DNA of 64,000 nucleotides from Chamaecyparis obtusa. Lineage: Eukaryota; Streptophyta; Pinopsida; Cupressales; Cupressaceae. The DNA lies in assembly GCA_027943335.1 (NCBI GenBank), contig BSBK01003564.1:171001-235000 (forward strand), given 5' to 3'. Of this stretch, positions 1 through 9,891 are shown piece by piece; the stretch's first letter is position 1; each line of letters begins with the position of its first letter. The position numbers and the translations under genes were made by a program. Under the pieces are notes generated by a model. That model was not told where the DNA came from. It saw only the letters and a program-made list of their open reading frames with translations, and did not search any database.

Positions 1-300
1 CATTATTTAGCTGTTGATAATCAATGCACAACCTAAGTGATTCATCCTTCTTCTTCACAAAAATCACTAGTGCACCCCAAGGTGATACATTAGGTTGGAT
101 ATGCCCTTTCTCCAAGAGATCTTCTAACTAAATCTTGAGCTCACTGAGCTCATGTGTAGTCATCCTATAAGGTCCTCTAGAAATGGGTTTGGCTCCTGGC
201 ACAAGATCTATATGGAAATCAACCACCCTAGGTGGTGGCATACTAGGTAACTTAGAAGGAAAAACATATGTAAACTCTTGTAGGATAGGATAATCTTAGA
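1..300 (-). pseudogene. pol: Gypsy reverse transcriptase, N-terminal part
   Basis: Translation on the minus strand gives the standard entry into a Ty3/Gypsy RT: a DFHIDLVPGAKPI stretch, then PYRM, an ELSELK helix, a [15 protein letters not shown] stretch and CIDYQQLN. The catalytic palm motif lies outside the window. One in-frame TAG sits in the ELK-x-LEDLL segment where relatives have Gln. The fragment is otherwise open, so the element is moderately old. It is continuous with the protease region to its right. Confidence 0.85.
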
Positions 301-342
301 GAGAGGAATCCCTCTCCGAATCCTCCTCTCTATCACTAATGG

Positions 343-810
343 TGATGGTGAATAACTGACATCCCTTCCGCATGCACTACCTAAGCTATAAAGTAGAAAT
401 CATGCAAATATATATGGGTCTCTGCATGCCTAATATCACCATAGGAGTACCATGATTATCTACACACTCTACCCTCTTTTGTCGATAATCCATCTTGGTG
501 CTATGAGCATATAACCAATCCATGCCAAGAACTATATCATAAGAACCTAGAGGGGTAATGCAAAGATTAGACATGGTGATGGTGAATAACTGACATCCCT
601 TATGCACGCACTACCTAAGCTATAAATAAGAATTCATGCAAATATATATGAGTCTCTGCATGCCTAATATCACCATAGGAGTACCATGATTATCTACACA
701 CTCTACCCTCTTTTGTCAATAATCCATCTTGGCACTATGAGAATATAACCAATCCATGCCAAGAACTATATCATAAGAACCTAGAGGGGTAATGTAAAGA
801 TCAAACATTG
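343..810. repeat. 234-bp tandem duplication, two copies
   Basis: The block at about 343-576 is repeated at about 577-810 with a period of 234 bp. For example, AATAACTGACATCCCTT occurs at 351 and 585. The copies differ at scattered single bases. The period is 78 codons, so the duplication kept the reading frame of the Gypsy polyprotein between protease and RT. Confidence 0.9.
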
Positions 811-1030
811 TGATTGTATCTCCAATCTAGATCTGACAACTACAGACCAAGGAACTAATAGACACTCTAGCTCCTAAGGCTAACTTGACCTCCCAACTAA
901 CATCCTGTCTAACTACTACCAACCCATAATGATCCACCACATATGGAGATACAAAGGAGTTTGTAGCTCCTAAATCAAACAAAATAGTAACATTGATACC
1001 TTGAACCATACCTATGACCTTAATGACCAT
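386..1030 (-). pseudogene. pol: Gypsy protease and PR-RT linker
   Basis: At 827-1030 the minus strand encodes a retropepsin-like segment with ILFDLGATNSFVSP; family members normally have D-S/T-G-A here, so this copy has Leu at the second position. At 386-607 it encodes the PR-RT linker motif GSYDIVLGMDWL followed by a conserved His. The linker occurs twice because of the 234-bp tandem duplication. Stops separate the blocks, so no intact polyprotein remains. The enzyme would have cleaved the Gag-Pol polyprotein inside the virus-like particle. Confidence 0.8.
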
Positions 1031-1039
1031 GGCCTAGTG

Positions 1040-2330
1040 CTCTTCTTGGTGGTTATCAATTGTTGCAAACACCCTATGGGACCTACCCATATCACCAACT
1101 ATCGGCCCTAAAGTAGCCCCTCTCTGGCTTCTTGCTATCTATCCCTGTGGGCACTCTCTCACTAAATGTCCCATACCACCACAACTGTAACAAGGACCAC
1201 ATGTCTGAATCTAAAATCCCTACGACCTAGACTATTATTGACCTCCAGTCCTATTGGATCCACTATATTTACCCCTAGAGGAATTTTTAGTCCTAGTTGG
1301 CTATGTGTAGGGGGCCTATGATCTTTGATCCCATCTAGGACCTTGTGACTACCACTTGTTGGGCTTAGAGCCCTAGGGTCCCTAATATGATCTCTGCCTA
1401 GAGTCATGTTATCGTCATTGTTGAGACTATTGGCCCTTAAAAGATCCTACTGAATGATCCTAATTCACCTTCCAAGGGGGTCTCTACTTTCCTCACAATT
1501 GAGTTGAGGGATTTTGATATTGAGATTGATCCTAAGAGTCCTATGTCCTACTACAATATCCTTAACCACTAATGCCCTCTCAACTGTCTTTGAATGTGGT
1601 GGGAAAAGCTAGAAAAATCAGCCCCTAAAGAGATACATTGAGACCCTTGATGAAACCATGCATACATAGCTTCTCATCCTTCATGTATTCTACATAAGAA
1701 AGGAGCTAGAGAAACCTACTCTCATACTGCATCATAGTAAGGCCTCTCTTTTGGAGGTCATGGAACTCCTCAATATGTCACTTCCTAAAGTGCTTAGAAA
1801 GGTACCCATCTCTAAATATTCTAAGAAAAGTCTCCCATGTAAGTGTATCTATACGCACGCCACCCATGGCCTCCTCATTTTGCCACCAAGTTGAGGCTCC
1901 CTCTCAAAGGAGGTGAATGGAAAGTCTCACCTATAGATATGGAATGTAATCCAAAGCATCATTTTAAGCTCAACAACTATGCCTCTACTCTAAAACTATC
2001 ATTAGATCTTAAAAATAGAGGTGGTTGGAGTTGCAATAAGTCCCTAATCTGATCCCCATTGTCGCAGGTCTCTCTCTCAGCTATATGAGCACCGAAGTCA
2101 CCTCGGCTCTCTATCTACTATAGAGACTCAGCCTCAAAATTTGCATGCCCCTCAAATTGTCTAGTGAGAGGGCTTCTACTCCTCTCTCTGGTAGTTGTCC
2201 CATGGCCCTGTAAGGGATGCTTCACTACCTTCTGCACTATGGGTGGTAATCTCTACTGGATGATGCCTACTAGATTCTAAAATGTGGCTAGAATATCCTA
2301 GTTCGGATTAGGAGGTGGCTTAGGTGGGGG
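1040..2330 (-). pseudogene. gag: Gypsy Gag with CCHC knuckle
   Basis: At about 1594-1835 the minus strand gives a Retrotrans_gag-like stretch (TWETFLRIFRDGYLSKHF, then EEFHDLQKRG, MMQYESRF and FIKGL) with several in-frame stops. A CX2CX4HX4C zinc knuckle (CYSCGGMGHLVREC) lies at about 1143-1200. Gag builds the particle and the knuckle binds element RNA. Gag followed by knuckle then protease is the expected order. This copy is a pseudogene. Confidence 0.75.
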
Positions 2331-2507
2331 ATTCTAAGATTCCCTGGGAACCTCTACCTCTTGCTCTCTATCCACATGTACTAAACGGGTATGCCTATGA
2401 CCTCATCCCTGCCTATTACCATTACACATGATGGTATACATCCTACATAATAGTGCAAATTTATAAGTGAAATGTGAAGGGTTTAAGGTCCTCATGTTGA
2501 AAACTGT

Positions 2508-2519
2508 GCTTTGATACCA
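2508..2519 (-). other. Primer-binding site of the Gypsy element
   Basis: The minus strand reads TGGTATCAAAGC, one base different from the usual plant initiator-tRNA(Met) primer site TGGTATCAGAGC. It lies upstream of gag, next to what should be the 5' LTR. Confidence 0.65.
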
Positions 2520-2522
2520 AAT

Positions 2523-4500
2523 TTTCATGCCCAAAAAATACACGATGCAAAAACATAATTTTTTTTTTAAACACCTATGATACATAATTAATAAGGAGAA
2601 CATAAGTGGTTAGGAAAAAAGTGTTACCATGCAAGGGGCATCATGGCCAACAACATCATGTGGTGATCCAACACACATAATCTGTGTTGGCCAACCTCCC
2701 TCAACAACTAGGCTAGGGTTGATTGACTTTAGAACAATACAACAGAAAAATATATCTACGGTTACTAATGTGGGTAAGTTAAAACTTCTAGAATACTACA
2801 AGATAAAAAGTCACCCTAGAGTTCTTGAATGCAGGAGAAAATTTGATGTGATCCCAAAGAAATGTGTTGGATTTCTAAGGTCACAATTACGATGCTTATT
2901 CAGTTATTAATGTTAAATTTTCCTGAGTCAAATTTATACGTGCATTTTAACATTTCCATAGAGAATGAGAAGACGTTAAGGGATGGAAAAGTATATTTAA
3001 GTATGTAATTTAGTGTTGCATGAATATACATTTAGTCTTTGTGTGTATGCTTCAGAGGTTATTAAGTTTAAAGGAAAAATCCATTGGTCATTCTGTACGC
3101 ATATTAAAAGACCATTACTCCCGATCTAATTTAATCATATGAAAAATAATATTATTTTTAATAATTTAATAAATCCTGTTACTAACAACATATGAATTAA
3201 ACTCATTGAATAAAATATTAATATATTATTCTAGCTATGGTCAAAAGGTACAAGAGGCCACTCATACTATAATGTAATTGAACCTGTGACTAGAATATAA
3301 ATATGTAGTCGATCAACAATATCAAGTTCATGGTATAAACATTATGCTAAAAGAAAACATAAATTGAAGTATATTATTAATTCTAGTCTAACTTATTATT
3401 TAGCCAAAATATAGCTCGATCATTATTAAAATCATTACTTATGTCTTAATAAAAAAAGATGTTATTGAACATTAAGTTTAACAAGTTAATTACATATAAT
3501 TAACCAAATAAAAAGGGTAATATTTTATTTTTTTGGAAAAAATTTATATTTATATTTATTTATAAAAACTAGTTCAAAAAGGGCTCTTGGAGGAAAAAAC
3601 CAATGAAGAAAAACTCCATTTGTTACCTATAATAAAAATAGTCAAATAGTTTTGACATATAACCAAGGACTAACCCAATCCCAAATTGGTCAAAAAGTGA
3701 CCAAATTACACTTGATAAAGGGTCCCAACCAACAAATTCCTAAAAAAGAAGGATGGATGTATGCAATAATCCATACCTAATTACAATATTACATCCTCAT
3801 ATTCGTCAAAATGTGAATTTACATTTGAAAAACAAACCCCCAACCATCAACTCTATAATAAAACAAAAATGAGAAAGGATGGACGTATACAATAATCCAA
3901 TCCTGATTACAATATTACATTAGACAAAGATCAATATATAGGCTAGATCCATCATTAGTTACATAGGAACTCGAGAACTAGTCATAAAAAAAACCATGCA
4001 ATGTCAACCCACCAAGGAGATGAAGTTAGCATTGAAGGATAGCATAAGATAAGTCCAGCAAACCAACCTGTAATATCATCACCAAAATAATAGAGTAGCC
4101 AAAAAATGATAGTCAAAAACAACAAAATGGAGCTATAATTTAATCATCAAGAGGTGGGTCCTCCTCCCCAAGTTGAGGAAATGGTGAAAAGAACAAAGAA
4201 TTCCAAATTCTATTAGTTTCATTGTGAATAAATGAAGCAGACCCAAAACCAACAATAGAGTCCTGAGGTGAAGAGGAAGATTCACTCGAGCATCCTGAAG
4301 AATGCAACACCTAGCTTATAGAGCTACAAGCAACCAAATTAGTATTACAACCATCCATCAAAGAAGGAAACAAGCATGGGAGAATGTTAGCACTAGAAAC
4401 TATGTTAGAGTGAGCCAAAAGACCAAGCATGGCATAGGTTCTAGAAAATGCTTTCCCCTAGAACCTAGCATCCACTACATTTCTATTCACCATAATATCT
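2523..4500. other. Gene-free AT-rich stretch, probably starting with the Gypsy 5' LTR
   Basis: The sequence right of the primer site should be the Gypsy 5' LTR, because the primer site abuts it. The second LTR is outside the window, so its far edge cannot be set. No ORF here resembles a known protein and no RNA gene was seen. The only structure noted is a diverged 46-bp direct repeat at 3749-3920. Confidence 0.5.
3749..3920. repeat. Diverged 46-bp direct repeat, two copies
   Basis: AAGGATGGATGTATGCAATA at 3749 and AAGGATGGACGTATACAATA at 3875 begin two 46-bp blocks (3749-3794 and 3875-3920), both ending ATTACAATATTACAT. They are 126 bp apart and differ at a few bases. Confidence 0.8.
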
Positions 4501-5235
4501 AAGGGCATAATAGAGGATGAGGCAATACAATATTTTATTGCCCCAAGAATTAAAACATACTTATCTGAAGATAGAAGAAGGTGTCGAGGAAAGATACCAC
4601 CAATGATTTCCTCCCCTTGCTACAAATTATAAGACTAAACAACCAAAAGAAACTTATTATTCTATATAAATTTGGGCAAAAATACCCAATTTGCCATATG
4701 AAGTAGCAGAGACCATGACTATGAGAAATCAAGGAAAATAGAGAAAAAGATAGAAATAATTTGAGAGGGGAAAATGAGTCTCTTAAAACATGGCAAGAGG
4801 ATAGATTCACCAATTAGTCGATGGATACACCTTCTACATTTTGGCCAATGAACTAAAAACATAGAGTCTAGAAATTCATCAGTAATCTTACCCTCAAATG
4901 GGAACTCCAAAACATTAGGAGGCAGAAAAAAACTTAAGTTGAATGGCCTGAACTCATCAACAAACTAAGAACCAAACATTTGTGAAGCCATTAGTAGAGA
5001 TGATCCACAAAAGGAAAAGCTAGAAGTAACAATAAATGGAAAAAAAAGCTTTATAAATATCAGTATCGAATGGAGCATTATGTGTATATGTGCCAAGTGA
5101 TAAGAAAATCATCATGAATACAAATGGAGAAAGATTAATATTGTTACAAAAAATGTACAGAGAACCATTCAAATCTTTCATGAGTAGATATGAAGGATCA
5201 TAGCCATGTGAGAGCTTTGATCCGGCCATTATTAA
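4501..5235. other. Unassigned region, possibly the LINE 3' tail
   Basis: No recognisable protein. Short minus-strand ORFs at 4550-4910 and 5020-5229 resemble nothing I know. The position, directly downstream of the LINE RNase H, suggests 3' untranslated LINE sequence. I found no poly(A)/poly(T) end or target duplication to fix the boundary. Confidence 0.4.
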
Positions 5236-5422
5236 TCAATGCATATTAATCACCTCTTCTAAAATGAATGATTTTTTAATAATCAAGATGATGTAAACAC
5301 TAAATAGCTCTGCATGATTAGATATATCAATATTGAGATCTAAAAGTACAAACCGAAATGAAACAATCCTCAATACAACTATCATCATATTCCTACAATG
5401 AATAAAATTTGCAAAAACTAAT

Positions 5423-5950
5423 CTAGGAGGTTGATTCAAGGGTAATAAGACCAAATATAGCAGGATGGGATTCCGGAGAGACCATAGAAGAGGGAAAAAT
5501 AATATGATTCCCTTCAACACCTAAGTTAGCAAGTAGGTCTGATAAATTGTTCCCCTCTCTAAAAGTGTAGGAGATGAAGCATTTAGAAAAGGAGTCTAAA
5601 AGAAGCCAAATTTGTTGCAAGACATATTGGATGTGCTAAGAGAAAGATCATCTAGAAATGAAAGAATTAATAATCATAGAGGAATCTAGTTCAACATGAA
5701 GATAATTAATGTTTAGTTTTTAAGAAGCAGATAAGCCATGTAGCAAAGTATAGGCTTTAGCTAGATTATTACTCCCAGGAGGAATAGGGCATGCCTCAAA
5801 ATAGATAGGAGAACCATGAGAATTATGGAGGGAAAAATGTATATCTGAAATACTTAGATTTCCCTTCGAAGATCCATCAAAGTTAAGTTTAACAAATCCA
5901 TGTTGGGGGTGGGATCCACTTAACTTTAGATCTAATTTTAGACCTATCTT
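5423..5950 (-). pseudogene. LINE RNase H domain
   Basis: Minus-strand translation gives LNFDGSSKGN (first catalytic Asp), then about 60 residues later VELDSSMIIN (third catalytic-type Asp), then REGNNLSDLLANLG, the usual C-terminal end of plant LINE RNase H. In an active LINE this removes the RNA strand after target-primed reverse transcription. Stops interrupt the frame. The reading shifts again below about 5520, so the exact C-terminus is unclear. Confidence 0.75.
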
Positions 5951-6172
5951 GGGGGCAGAGTGGATAAGGAAGAGAAGGAAAGACTAAACCCTTCCAATTT
6001 TTAGAGATAAGATTATCCCAAGGTGAAAAAATTTGATTACTATTGAATTTACTACAATAAGCATTAGTGAATTCAATAACAAATTTTTCAAGAGTAGATG
6101 TTACAAATTTGAAAGAAGAAGACTAGTTAGGAAAAATCCTTTTATTCCTCTCCCACCAAATAGACCATAAAA

Positions 6173-6480
6173 CTAAAGAAGGAATATAGATCCATAAGCA
6201 CGAAAAAATATGGATTTATGAAAAAGGATTGGCCAAGATTGGAACAAATCCCAAATTGAAAGAGGAAGGGGCATGTACAAACCCAACTTTTGCATTATAA
6301 ATTTCCAACACAACTGTGCCAAGGGACAATTTAAAAAAAGTTGATCAACCGACTCCAATTCTTGATTATAGATGACACATTGGAATGGACCCACAATATT
6401 TAGTCTAGCTAATCTTTCACTAGTTAAAACTCTCTTCTTCAACACCAGCCAAGCAAAGCAACCAGCTTTAGGAAGAACAA
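6173..6480 (-). pseudogene. LINE zf-RVT zinc-binding domain
   Basis: The minus-strand segment contains CFAWLVLKKRVLTSERL-type spacing, then FQCVIYNQELESVDQLFLNC and CWKF, matching the zf-RVT domain (C-x2-C, then H/Q-L-F-x2-C) between RT and RNase H in plant LINEs. The usual His before LFLNC is Gln here, and one Cys of the first pair reads Tyr. It is probably a decayed nucleic-acid-binding module. Confidence 0.7.
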
Positions 6481-6589
6481 TAGAGTGCCAACAGAACTGA
6501 AAAGCTCTAGATCAACAAAAATTATTTTGAATAGAGTGAGCTAGATTATAACCAAGCTTCATAGAATACCTACCATCAGAAGAGGGAGC

Positions 6590-7000
6590 CTAGAAGAGAT
6601 GATCAGGGTTCCTAAAAAATAATACTATCTTATCTAAAAGGTAGTGATTTGCATTTGATGCACTCAGATAATCAATAGGAAGATCATGAAAATCCTTCCA
6701 CATAACCAATCCTAAATGAATATGCATTGCAGATACATAATTCAAAAGCATACATCCCCAAATTGAAGATGCATATTCCCAAATATCATGAAAAATATCT
6801 AGAGTGTTTAAACGAGGCAAGCCATTCCAAGAGTCAAGCCAAAAATTAATAGATTCACCATTATGAACCTCCCATGAGACATAGGAAGTGACAATGTGTC
6901 TAGAGTTTATCATAAAATTCCAGATAGTAGACCCTTTGGGAGGGTCAAGGACCAAAATGATCCTAGTTAGGTCTGAATTATCAAGATATTTTTGTTGCAT
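6590..7000 (-). pseudogene. LINE RT C-terminal region
   Basis: The 136-codon minus-strand frame includes GSTIWNFMINSR, then SWEVHNGESINFWLDSWNG, the conserved segment after the thumb of plant LINE reverse transcriptases (S-x-W-x-G-x-G-x-FW-x-D-W). It lies between the palm at 7588-8006 and zf-RVT at 6173. It is open over its length but separated from its neighbours by stops. Confidence 0.75.
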
Positions 7001-7587
7001 TAGTTGACACCATTTAATAGAAGGCTATGAATACATTTTCTAGATTAATTTATCTCCAAATTCTAAATTTCTCTTAAACAAGTTATAAAGGCCCACTCCC
7101 CTAGCTAATGGAGAAAAAAGACATTTCTGAAAGAGAAATGAGATGTATCTTCTTTTGACCAGTCATATTAGCTGTCTAGATAAATTCCCTAAATAATTTC
7201 TCAATTTGGTTGAGAATTTATTTTGGAGCTTGTAACACTGATATATAATAATTAGGGATATCTGTTAAAACTTATTTAATAAGAAGGATCTGTCCTGATA
7301 GGGACAACCACCTAGTTTTCCAAGCCATAACTCAGGACTTGATATGATCAATAACTGGCTGCCAAAAAGATACCTTATTATGACCCATGAAGAAAGGAAT
7401 ACCCAAGTAGATATATGGAAGTTCATCTAAATGAAATCCTAAAATACTAAAAAAAAATTTAGTTAACTCAGGATTATTATTGAAGACATAACCTTTTGAA
7501 TTTTGAACATTAATGCTTTGCCTAGAAACTAGTGTATAAAGATCAAGAACTTTCTTAACTTGTATGGCTTCCTAGATAGAGGCTTTT

Positions 7588-8261
7588 CAAAACAATAACC
7601 TATCATCACCAAATAAGGAGTGTGTAACTAAGATAGAAGTGTTATCGATTTGAACACCAAGCCAATGACCAACAACATGAGAAGCATTGATAAATCAACT
7701 CAAAGCTTCAACCATGATAATGAAAAGACAAGGTGACAAAGGATCTCCTTGTCTAACACCTTGAGTTGATGGGAAAAAATCCATAGGAAACCCATTAATT
7801 ATTACTAAAAAGTGAGCACCATAAATACAAGCCTTAACCCATTTACACCATTTGTTAGAGAAACCAAACTTAAGCAAGACTTGAATCAGGAAAGACCAAT
7901 TGAGCTTATCATAGGCTTTCATCATATCTAGCTTAATAAAAAAGGAAGGAATGGAATGTTCATTAATAGAATGAAGAGTTTCATGAGCCAAACTGGCACC
8001 ATGCATGGTTTCCTAACCTTGGACAAAACCACCTTTCTCAAAAGATACAATCCTAGAAATAAGGTGTTGAAGCCTCAGATAAATTTCTTTTGTAATAATT
8101 TTATAAATAGTATTACAGAGAGAAATCGGTCTAAAGTCGACAAAATTTTGTGGATCACTATTCTTAGGGATAATAACTATGTTTGTAGCATTAAAATTTT
8201 TTAACATGGTTGTATTTTTCCTAGATTCTTCAAGAACAACCAAGAGATCAGAACATATAAC
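7588..8261 (-). pseudogene. LINE reverse transcriptase, palm and fingers, split by E3
   Basis: In minus-strand order: ICSDLLVVLEESR, FNATNIVIIPK, FRPISLCN, a stop, then FIKLDMMKAYDKLNW, QGVRQGDPLSPCLF and, near 7600, LFGDD, the catalytic box (usually F/Y-A-D-D; Ala is Gly here). The domain opens in mid-helix at 8261. The residues that should precede it (LFFQKCSDI) are encoded at about 37627-37670, so a 29-kb insertion has cut the gene. Function was target-primed reverse transcription. Confidence 0.85.
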
Positions 8262-8535
8262 TATTAGAATAACTGAGAGGGGGGGTGAATAAGTTAGATC
8301 AGTTATCCTACACTCCCAATTGCAAAGATGTAATACTTTAAACAATCTCAACAATTTTGCAGCTTGGTAATAAATACTATTATACTATCTGTGCATTTAC
8401 CAATTACCAATCAATTAGCTTACTGTGATTACTGACCAAATCAAATATGCATTATGTAAAGTATGACAATAAATAAATCATCACAAAAACACATAACACA
8501 ATGATTTAACTTGGAAGCCCCGTTAAGGGAAAAAC
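8262..8535 (-). repeat. E3 3' LTR, outer piece
   Basis: This matches the start of the LTR at 36104 (GAGAGGGG-GTGAAT, GTTAGATCA, then TGCAAAGATGTAATACTTTA). It ends at AAAAC (8531-8535), the target duplication of E1. The sequence resumes after 22969 at the matching point of the 36.4-kb copy. Confidence 0.85.
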
Positions 8536-9560
8536 TATTAGAAATAGGGAATATTGAGAGGGGGCTGAATCAGTATTCTACAAACTTTTCTTTTTGCCCA
8601 ATTATGGATATAACAGATTATCTTTACACATGCATAACATAAGAAGCTAAACAACATACATAGCAATAAGACTAAAGAACTCATAACACATTATTTGTTC
8701 TGGAGGAAACCCTAGCCAAGGAAAAAACCTTGAAGGGGATGGTACCCACAAAGATCCACTAATCAAAAGTATCCTGTTAAGGATGTTGACCATGTTAGGA
8801 GTCTATTACATATATATAGTGTCTCAGTCATGATTAAGGGACTATAGGCCTTGTTAGAAGCCTCAACCCTGTTAGGAGTTGGCAGTACAAAAGTGATTAC
8901 TAGATGAGCCCACTACCCAAACAAGTAATGTACAATATTTACTAATTAAAAAAGTAGGTCAAGGTACATAACCTTATGCTGCTTGCATCAATATCTTTTT
9001 TCTTCTCTTTCACTATCACTATTACATACATTTGTTCCTTTCATCATATTATCCTTCTTACAATTTACAATTATATTTATACAAGTTATTAAGATTAATA
9101 ACTTTCCAGTCAGCTATCATATTACAAAATAAATTTATCCAAGGGTTAACATCTAGGATGTTGTCCCTTTATATTATTAAGTCATTATTTTGATAAACAG
9201 AATAATCCCTTAACTCTTTACCAATTTTGTCTTCATATTCTGTCATGTCGGCTTAACACTATCTTTAGAAAAACTATCATAACTTCTTCTGTACATGCTA
9301 TACTAACTTGCACTCTAATATGATTCTTCTATAGTCACCATATAGTCTATGTTCAAGTGTGCAAGCACTGAACTTAGTCCAGTCGACATCGTAAACAAAA
9401 ACTATCTTCAGGTTCACTGGTAAAACCACATTGTCTCATACTTAGACAATTTCGCATTGCACTCTGACATACTAGCTCTCTGACTTGTGTGATCTTCATG
9501 TAAATCATATGTTTCCATAATGACAACATCTATGTAACCAAATCAGCCAAATTTCCAACA
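8536..9560 (-). repeat. E1 3' LTR
   Basis: It begins TATTAGAAATAGGGAATA (TG decayed to TA) and ends TTTCCAACA next to a polypurine tract. It is homologous to 21946-22964. It contains GAGAGGGGGC-TGAATCAG near the left edge and the run of CCTGTTAGGAG-type boxes at 8765-8890 seen in all LTRs here. Confidence 0.9.
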
Positions 9561-9790
9561 ATCTCCACCTTTGTCATTGGTGGAAACATATGAGAACATT
9601 GGCTAAGTCTTACAACTTCAAAATCTCAAAATTGTGGCCATAGTATAAAATATATATATTATCCTTATAACTCCAAAAACTCTTATCTCTAATATAGTAC
9701 TCCCCCTAAGAGTATCACTCCTTATCATTTTCTTATCAATTTTATACTATATATCTCTCCCCCTTTGACAACAATGACAAAATAAAGGTA
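9561..9790 (-). promoter_or_regulatory. E1 polypurine tract cluster
   Basis: On the minus strand three purine runs precede the 3' LTR: one touching the LTR (AAAGGTGGAGAT; one G is T), one near 9702 (TTAGGGGGAGTA) and one near 9760 (AAAGGGGGAGAGAT). The LTR-proximal run is the expected plus-strand primer. The others repeat at matching places in E2 and E5. Confidence 0.75.
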
Positions 9791-9891
9791 AGGAGGGTTT
9801 CAAAATTGTATTCTCAAAAAAGTTATACCTTAATTCAATATTGTAAAGCTAGTAGGCTTGCAACACAATCTGCAAAATCAATCTTTATAGC

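Larger units (their letters stand above)
1..2522 (-). mobile_element. Ty3/Gypsy LTR retrotransposon, decayed, cut by window edge
   Basis: Read on the minus strand, this stretch carries in order a Gag domain, a CCHC knuckle, a retropepsin-like protease and the start of a reverse transcriptase, which is the Ty3/Gypsy order. A primer-site-like sequence at 2508-2519 marks the 5' end of the internal region. The rest of RT, RNase H, integrase and the 3' LTR lie left of the window. Many in-frame stops and shifts make it non-coding. Gypsy assignment is firm from the RT and protease motifs; the lineage was not determined. Confidence 0.85.
5236..8261 (-). mobile_element. LINE (L1-type), 3' half
   Basis: In minus-strand order this piece holds the RT palm, the RT C-terminal region, a zf-RVT zinc-binding domain and RNase H, the usual plant LINE ORF2 order after the endonuclease. 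It stops abruptly at 8261, where LTR element E3 begins. The missing N-terminal part of the same ORF2 resumes at 37627. All domains carry stops and frameshifts. It appears to be one of the two oldest layers in the window. Confidence 0.88.

Noticed and set aside
2629..2910. 93-codon plus-strand ORF (MQGASWPTTSC...)
   Set aside because: No recognisable motif, it lies in the likely Gypsy LTR, and no second copy was available to support coding.
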